Assembly: GCA_950295325.1 (NCBI GenBank)
Contig: OX485803.1
Location: 3,472,001 to 3,536,000, forward strand
DNA: 64,000 bases
From: Polytrichum commune
Taxonomy: Eukaryota > Streptophyta > Polytrichopsida > Polytrichales > Polytrichaceae
Direction: 5' to 3'
The translations under genes and the position numbers were made by a program. Position 1 is the stretch's first letter; the number at the start of each line of letters is the position of its first letter. Positions 57,505 through 64,000 of the stretch are shown piece by piece. The notes under the pieces were generated by a model. That model made no database searches and was not told where the DNA came from. It saw only the letters and a program-made list of their open reading frames with translations.

Positions 57505-59470
57505 GTACTATGCTTCGTCTTCTTCATCCTTGTTAGCTTCTTGGTCTTCTTGATTCCTTTCCACTACTCGTAGCTTGGCCTCCTTGGTATCATGTTTGGC
57601 TATAGCTAGTTGCAGATCTTTGTCTTGTGCTGCTATTTGCAAATTGTTTTTATGTTGCCACTTCATATGTGCTCCAATGGCCCTACCCTTGCGAATGGAA
57701 ATTCTTTGATAAGAGTTGTATGAACCACCTCAATAAATTGTGAAATGGCCATCGCCTCCACTAGTTGCACTCACCTCGATTTGGGACACCGATTTGCAAG
57801 GGCTGCACAAAACACAATCGTCCTAGAACAAATGGGGTCCTTGTGGGTATAATGGTCCTTAAAACACTTCTAGTATGTTTCACGACATTTGGCTAGAGTA
57901 TTGAATCTTGATGCTCATTGAATTCGCGACCAATCGTCTTTCACCAAGGCAATTGTCGCATTTGAGGCCCAATTGTGGCACCTTGCACATTGGTATAACT
58001 GTGGATGAACTTGCACTGCGGGAGGTGGCTCAAAAGATCATGGTCCACTAACTTGTTTATAAATAAGATCGGTTTTTGTACATGATAAACCATAATCCTC
58101 CATAATTCAAGCAATCGCGGACCAAGTAGGTACCGGTTGCTCCACTTCAATGTTAAAAAGTTCTTGATAATAGCCAAGGTAGCGTTGGTTTGCAATTGAC
58201 CCCCTCATAGGTATATCAATTGTATTTAATTGTTTAGGAAAGTAATTTGGCATGATACTTAAGAATTGCACATGTCCTTACATTTAAAGAAGTGGTGCCC
58301 TTCTTATGTCAATGGCCTGCAAATATTTTTCAATCCTATCCACAACTCTATTTCTATTATAGATATAATGTGAGCCAGTGAATCCTCAACTCGTGAAAAA
58401 TTGTAGATCCTCTTCTAATTACAATTTAGAATGGTAGAAAGGTAGTCTTAGTCCCTAACCAATGACAATACACCCTCAAACTAGTCTTCCACTTTTTTAT
58501 AAGGTCACAACTCTGATTATAGAATTGTGGGCCGTTAGGGTGTCATAATCCATCTAGTCCACCTTCTCTCTTCAATTTGTCGTCCTTGAACACGTTCGTG
58601 TTGCAACTGTTCCTCGCAGATGGCATAATACAAGTAAATATGAGCTCCAACATATCTTATTACTACACAAGCTAAGAAAAAAATATAATAATTTCAAATG
58701 TTTTCATATCAAGATCGCAATGAAAGGGTTTTTTTTTATGATGAACCCCCAAAAAATGCCCAAAACGTTTGAAACTGCTCATGATCGAGCCAATCCTCCA
58801 AATCCAGCCTGACCATGGTAAAAAAAAAATAAAAAATTAAATCTCGGTATAAAGCTTAAAGTTGATGGAGTTTAAGGTTTGATAAAACCTTATTCTCTAG
58901 CTATCAAAAGTTGCCCATGTTGCTAAAGGCAAGGAGGTAGACACAACTTGGTAAGCTCGATGGTGACCTCAATTTAGTATTGATTGTGTTGTTGGATTTC
59001 GGGACCATGGACGTCTTGATCATGTTCCTTTTCTTCAACTCCATTTGCAATTGCTCATAACCTTGTTGCAATTCTTCTAGCTGCAGCTTCAAAGCGGCAT
59101 TTTGTATTTGTAGTTGTAGTTGTTCATATTGATGACAATCATTGAATATATTATGCAAGAGCTAATTGACTTGTTGTAGGTATTCGGCTTTGTTCTCTTG
59201 AACATGCTCCAACTTATTTTTCTTCACAGTTAATTGTCTTTCCAATTTGACAATCCTCGAGCTAGATGCAAGTCTCAATGCTTCGGCCTCATGTGGGGTG
59301 GGTGACAATAGTGATATAGGAAGTGGCGAAGTCAATTGTATGGTCACAAATAACTTAGCTCTTAGAGGAACACCTTGATACAAATATAAAAATGAAAAAG
59401 ATTGAATAAAAATGCAATACAATAGGGTGGTGTGCTCTTTGAGTATGGATCTCTTCATAAATTTTTTGTT
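57505..59470 (-). pseudogene. Broken coiled-coil gene of unknown function
   Basis: Read right to left, a first block (59,458-58,970) encodes EAEALRLASSSRIVKLERQL and, after an in-frame TAG near 59,159, a glutamine/leucine-rich coiled coil (QLQLQIQNAALKLQLEELQQ). A second block (58,195-57,780) contains FLTLKWSNRYLLGPRLLELW, then frame changes around KCFKDHYTHKD and CAALANRCPKSR. A third (57,725-57,508) contains KGRAIGAHMKWQHKNNLQIA and an acidic tail ending DEEDEA then TAG. The joins are inferred. The family is not recognised. It could be a transposon accessory protein or a host gene relic. It abuts the LTR element. Confidence 0.35.
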
Positions 59471-59510
59471 AGACTATCAAGGACTGTAATGGACTAATTG
59501 GGAAATGTAT

Positions 59511-59838
59511 TGTTGAGGATGGAAATAAATCGCAAGGATGAATGTCCAAGACTAAGAAGCGTGGATGAATAGGAAGTCGAGGTACGAGAAGTTGGATGAC
59601 TCTTATCCATGTAAAGCAAAGTGAGAGTGATATACACATATAGATTAGGAGACTTCAGTCTATGTATAGAAAGACTTGAGACTTCTAAAAGTGTCTTATG
59701 GATACTATGTATAGATAGAGATTGGGGGAAGGAGAACACATGTTATGTTTTCTGTGTGTCTCTAGGTTGGGAGGTGAGTTTTTTGTCAATAAATGTTTGT
59801 TAATTGTTTATGAACATTTTCACGAGGTACGTTATAAA
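59511..59838 (+). repeat. Candidate 5' LTR
   Basis: It begins TGTTGAGGATGG and ends a few bases before the primer-binding site. Length about 330 bp. Without the 3' LTR the borders are approximate. An alternative start is TGTAATGG at 59,485. Confidence 0.5.
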
Positions 59839-59840
59839 TT

Positions 59841-59852
59841 TGGTATCAGAGC
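59841..59852 (+). other. Primer-binding site for initiator tRNA-Met
   Basis: TGGTATCAGAGC is complementary to the 3' end of plant initiator tRNA-Met, the usual primer of plant LTR retroelements. Confidence 0.9.
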
Positions 59853-60049
59853 GAGGTTTTGTTGAATTATATTATTTTGAGTTGTAATCATTTTTTTTAA
59901 TTTTTTTTTATAATGTTGTGATTTTTTTTCCGGAGCACTATGGTTTCATTTGGTAGTGCCCCCCTTTAGAAATACCAACGTGTCGGGGTTCCCAACCCTA
60001 AGTTGTTGTCTAAACCAATTCTCAATGCAATCTCCCAAGCCATCATTAT

Positions 60050-61980
60050 GGCTATGGAGAAGGGACATACAATCGTGAAAAGACAAAAAGGAAAGCTAGA
60101 TCTCCTTCTTCCTCAAAAACTTCATCCTCTTCATCAAAACAAGAAATTGAAGGACACGCAATAAACAAAAAGAGGAAGAAATATATAGGTAAAAATAATA
60201 TCTTGCACAACATCCGTAAGAGCCTGCAACTACCTACTTTCTCTGGTGGAGTTAATCTCAAACCTGAGGCAATTCTATCATTTTCAGGAATGGTAGAACA
60301 CTTGTTTTAGGGAGAGCTCTCAAGAAAGATAATGCGAGGGCAATTTCTTTTCAATTGAGAGAACAAGCCCATCTTTGGTGGACTCGTGTTAAGGCTAACA
60401 AAGAGGATGCCAACAAGGGTCCTGTGGATACATGGTCTAAGTTCAAAAAGTTGTTCTTAGAATATTTTTTACCACGTAATCATATCTTTAGTTGAGATTT
60501 TTGTTTTTATTTTTATTTTTATTTTTATTGAGTGAACAAGCTCATCTTTGTTGGACTCATGTTAAGGCTAACAAAGAGGATGCCAACAAGGGTCCTGTGG
60601 ACACATAGTCTAAGTTCAAAAAGTTGTTCTTAGAATAATTTTTACCACGTAATCATATCTTTAGTTGAGATTTTTTTTTAATTTTTTTAATTTTTTTATT
60701 GAGTGAACAAGCTCATCTTTGTTGGACTCATGTTAAGGCTAACAAAGAGGATGCCAACAAGGGTCCTGTGGACACATAGTCTAAGTTCAAAAAGTTGTTC
60801 TTAGAATAATTTTTACCACGTAATCATATCTTTAGTTGAGATTTTATTTTTTATTTTTTTATTGAGTGAACAAGCTCATCTTTGTTGGACTCATGTTAAG
60901 GCTAACAAAGAGGATGCCAACAAGGGTCCTGTGGACACATAGTCTAAGTTCAAAAAGTTGTTCTTAGAATAATTTTTACCACGTAATCATATCTTTAGTT
61001 GAGATTTATTTTTTATTTTTTTTTATTTTTTTATTGAGTGAACAAGCTCATCTTTGTTGGACTCATGTTAAGGCTAACAAAGAGGATGCCAACAAGGGTC
61101 CTGTGGACACATAGTCTAAGTTCAAAAAGTTGTTCTTAGAATAATTTTTACCACGTAATCATATCTTTAGTTGAGATTTTTTTTAAAATTTTTTTAATTT
61201 TTTTATTGAGTGAACAAGCTCATCTTTGTTGGACTCATGTTAAGGCTAACAAAGAGGATGCCAACAAGGGTCCTGTGGACACATAGTCTAAGTTCAAAAA
61301 GTTGTTCTTAGAATAATTTTTACCACGTAATCATATCTTTAGTTGAGATTTTTTTTTAAAATTTTTTTATTGAGTGAACAAGCTCATCTTTGTTGGACTC
61401 ATGTTAAGGCTAACAAAGAGGATGCCAACAAGGGTCCTGTGGACACATAGTCTAAGTTCAAAAAGTTGTTCTTAGAATAATTTTTACCACATAATCATAT
61501 CTTGAATGAGCGGTTGACAAATTTGAGACATGAGACATTGTCATTTTGAGAATACAAAGATAGGTTCGACAAGTTAGTTGAATACTTTCCAGACTTATTT
61601 GACAAAGACAAACAAATATTCTTTGTTACGGGACTTTAAAGTTCAATAAAATATGATGTTAAAGCTTTGAAGCCTTATACGCTCGGAAAAACGTATATTA
61701 TGGCTTTAACATTCGAGACTAAGAATGTTGAACTAGCTAGAGAGAAGAAGATTTTGTTTGATGTATCTCGTAAGGATCATAGCAGTAGGAAAAAAAGTGG
61801 GAAGTGGAAGAAGCCCCAAAAGTTTCCACGTCTGGAGGGACTAGGCCAAACCCGACAAAGAAACAAACTCAACTACAAAAACCAAGCATAACACCGAAAG
61901 AAAGGGTTGTGCTAGAGCTGTCATGAGCCCGAAAATCTCACTAAGGATTGTTTGCAACCAGTGGAAAAACGGCCAAAACA
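60050..61980 (+). pseudogene. gag, broken and internally expanded
   Basis: The N-terminal part (60,050-60,470) has several stops. The capsid-like stretch with AHLWWTRVKANKEDANKGP is at about 60,364-60,420. After the tandem tract (to 61,500) the frame resumes with LNERLTNLRHETLSF, DLFDKDKQIFFVTGL, a basic KKSGKWKKPQK segment and a zinc-knuckle-like stretch near 61,905-61,955, where a stop separates the first Cys from SCHEPENLTKDC. The knuckle is therefore damaged. Confidence 0.7.
60359..61500 (+). repeat. Seven-copy tandem expansion inside gag
   Basis: Units start at about 60,355 and then, measured on AGTGAACAAG, at 60,531, 60,702, 60,865, 61,037, 61,209 and 61,373 (periods 163-172 bp). Each has about 120 bp of gag sequence plus a T-rich linker (TTTAGTTGAGATTTTT...TTTATTGAGTG). 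Copy 1 reads GATACATGG where copies 2-7 share GACACATAG (a stop), and copies 2-7 share GAATAATTT for GAATATTTT. Copies 2-7 therefore descend from one mutated unit. Variation is mostly in the T-rich linker. Confidence 0.95.
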
Positions 61981-62049
61981 GTCTGTAGCGTTGGCATTAG
62001 AAGTGGAAATATGAGTAGTGTCAAAGCATATAGAAATATTTCGTGTGTC

Positions 62050-62604
62050 AATTGCAGTATGTGAGGAGCGGGTAGAGATCGAACGTTCAGTGCTCCAAGT
62101 AATTAATCAACTTCTATGTTGATTGATTCAGGATCAACCCATAACTTGATGACGTCTAAGTTTGCATCAAAGTTAGGATTGCTAGTCTCTAAAACTGAAC
62201 CTTGTAAGGTTTTCTTACCCAATGGTGAGTCAAACATGATTGAGTGTCAATTGTTGTATGTCCCTGTGATATTACAAATCACTGCAAATTTTGAAGTTTG
62301 GACAGAGAGTCCGTACGACGTCATACTGGGAATGTTGTGGCTCGATGATGTGGGTGCATTGATTGCTTGCAAACATGGAGAGGTTTATGGCAGGCTTTTC
62401 AACAGCAAACCTTTCACAATCAAAGGTACGAGAGCTTTATCTAAAATACATTTACTTTCTACTACACAAATAAAAAGGTGTTTAAGAAAGAAACAAGAAG
62501 TCATTGCAATTGATATTCATAAGAATTCAAATGAGTTTGAACCAAGTTGCAAAGAACCAATAAATGTTGAGGATTTTCTCACAAATTATCAGGATATTTT
62601 TTAA
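62050..62604 (+). pseudogene. Retropepsin-like aspartic protease region
   Basis: LIDSGSTHNLM carries the catalytic DSG. VILGMLWL downstream matches the ILG motif of retroviral-type proteases. The frame is open from 62,116 to 62,604. It would process the polyprotein. Upstream of 62,116 the frame is broken, so it is unlikely to be made. Confidence 0.75.
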
Positions 62605-62619
62605 GATGAGTTGTCAGGG

Positions 62620-63240
62620 ATGCCACCTTAAAGATAAGTAGATCATGCTATAGAATTGGTACCTGGGTGGCATCGATAGCCAAGGCACCTTATAATTTTT
62701 TTAAAGAGAATGTTGACTTGAAAACTCAATTAAATTATTTGTTAAAGAAGGGATACATTAGACCTACCAAATTTCTATGGGGTGCTTCTGTATTATTTGA
62801 AGAAAAAAAATGGTAATTTGAAGCTATGTGTGAATTATAGAGGTCTAAGTAAGTCTACCATCAAGAACAAATATCCATTGCCCGTATTTGATGAATTGGT
62901 TGATCAATTCGTTGTGGCTAAGAAGTTTTCAAAGATTGATTTGAGGACTAGATATAATCAAATTAGAATAAAATAGGGTGACGTTGAAAAAACAACTTTT
63001 CGTAGTCGTTTTGGTCATTTTGAATATTCGGTAATGCCTTTTGGACTTACTAATGCGCCTGCCGCATTTATGAATTTCTTGAAACCTATATTCAAAGATA
63101 ATCTTCGAATTTCACCCTTGTTTTCATGGATGGCATATTAGTGTTTTCCAAAAATGAGAAGAAGCTTAAAGAACACCTTGAGAAAATTCTTGATATTTTG
63201 AAAAAACATAAATTATATGCTAAGTGAAGCGAATGTCAGT
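62620..63240 (+). pseudogene. Reverse transcriptase region, catalytic motif altered
   Basis: Recognisable blocks are GYIRPTKFLWGASVL, LKLCVNYRGL, FSKIDLRTRYNQIRI (first catalytic Asp) and [11 protein letters not shown]. In the block where Ty3/gypsy enzymes have YxDD, the local frame reads MDG followed by ILVFSK, so the second Asp is lost. Stops occur at about 62,974 and 63,226, with frame changes near 62,808 and 63,110. Confidence 0.8.
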
Positions 63241-63960
63241 TTTTCCACACCCATATTGAATACCTTGGACATATGTTGTCTGAAGAAGGTGTCACTATTG
63301 ATCCTAAAAAGATCGAGACTGTGGTTAGGTGGCCCGCGCCTAAGGATAAGATTGAGGTCAGACACTTTTTGGGGTTGGCAACTTACGTGAGGAAGTATGT
63401 AAGAAATTTTGCCAAGATTGTAGCTCCCATGACAAATTTTTTAAAAAACAAATTTGAAAAAATCACTTGGACTAGTAATTGTCATGCAAGCTTTGACGCT
63501 TTGAAGAAAGCTTTGACAGAGGCCCCAGTCTTGAGTATCATGGATCCCTTGCAAGGCGGGTTAGCCTTGTGCATAGATGCTAGTGATATGGCTATAGGTG
63601 TTATGTTGATGCAAGAAGGCAGGGTAATTGCTTATGAATCTTGAAAGCTAAGCAATACATAGTTGAATTATCCAATTCATAATAATAATAAAAATTAGCG
63701 ATAATTCATGCATTGAAAGTTTGGCATCACTATCTATTCGGTAGTGAATTTAAAATTGAGACTGATCATCATTGATTGCATATATTTGACTAGTCTATCT
63801 AATTTGAATCGTAGACAAAATCGTTGGATGGGATTGATGCAAGAATTTAATTTTGAGATCCAATATGTCAAGAGCAAAGAAAATGTTCTAGCCGACTCTT
63901 TGTCATGTAGATCATTTTTAAACACAATGTCTTTAGTGAAAAAAACTTTGCTTGACAACA
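63240..63960 (+). pseudogene. Reverse transcriptase connection and RNase H region
   Basis: The frame at 63,273-63,644 covers the tether (VRHFLGLATYVRKYVRNFAK) and the start of RNase H (LALCIDASDMAIGVML, with its Asp). After a stop at 63,642 the tail is frame-broken, but KSKENVLADSLS near 63,870-63,905 marks the usual end of the RNase H domain. Confidence 0.75.
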
Positions 63961-64000
63961 TCAAGGATTTTATAGGGGTGATACGTATTATTCTATTCCT

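Larger units (their letters stand above)
59511..64000 (+). mobile_element. Ty3/gypsy LTR retrotransposon, decayed, cut by window end
   Basis: Order seen: a candidate 5' LTR, a tRNA-Met primer site, gag, protease, reverse transcriptase, RNase H. This order, with reverse transcriptase before RNase H and a DSGSTHN protease, is that of plant Ty3/gypsy elements. Integrase and the 3' LTR lie beyond the window. All domains carry stops or frameshifts. The LTR's own start is inferred from TGTTGAGGAT and is not confirmed by a second LTR. Confidence 0.8.

Overview
The window looks like repeat-rich nuclear DNA of a land plant. The evidence is a Ty3/gypsy retroelement primed by initiator tRNA-Met, Mutator-like elements (MULEs), many small inverted-repeat elements with TAA/TTA, TTAA or TA target duplications, GT-AG introns of about 90-230 bp, and plant-style (GA)n, (AGCT)n and (CA)n(TA)n tracts. 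I cannot name the species. A large seed-free plant or gymnosperm genome would fit, but that is a guess. I see no intact host gene. Every long coding stretch is transposon-derived or broken.

The centrepiece is a 10,567-bp element at 15,657-26,223. It is bounded by a perfect 10-bp target duplication (CACCATGGCT) and by terminal inverted repeats that run into an array of 7-bp units. It holds two divergent genes. On the minus strand (about 20.1-16.6 kb) is a MULE transposase with a Cys/His-rich N-terminal region, a DDE-type core and a SWIM zinc finger. On the plus strand (22.8-26.0 kb) is a six-exon gene whose product looks like a ParB/sulfiredoxin-fold domain joined to a beta-class amino-methyltransferase-like domain. 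Between them lie two satellite-like arrays of palindromes: a 64-bp unit centred on GTTAAC, and a 32-bp unit with GGGTCG/CGACCC arms. The same palindromes recur just upstream of two TATA-like boxes and inside a transposase intron. I read this as one mobile unit that carries its own DNA-binding or DNA-modifying protein and its cognate sites. Both genes carry several stops and frameshifts, so this copy is dead.

Region by region. 0-4.7 kb: no gene; foldback elements and GC-rich low-complexity DNA. 4.7-7.2 kb: an A/C-rich LINE-like relic. 7.2-15.6 kb: dispersed repeats, small inverted-repeat elements and one tRNA-derived SINE. 15.6-26.2 kb: the two-gene MULE. 26-33 kb: a terminal fragment of a related MULE (28.8 kb) and composite repeats ending in a 538-bp TAA-flanked element. 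33.7-37.2 kb: a 3.4-kb TAA-flanked inverted-repeat element enclosing an unidentified broken gene, itself interrupted by a 935-bp TTAA-flanked element. 38.5-40.8 kb: a second, decayed MULE related to the first. 41-57 kb: short elements, a minisatellite, strong foldbacks and a fresh 217-bp tandem duplication. 57.5-59.5 kb: a broken coiled-coil gene on the minus strand. 59.5 kb to the end: a decayed Ty3/gypsy element whose gag carries a seven-copy internal tandem expansion.

All coordinates, splice sites and frame calls were read by eye. No homology search or alignment was run, so family names rest on motifs.
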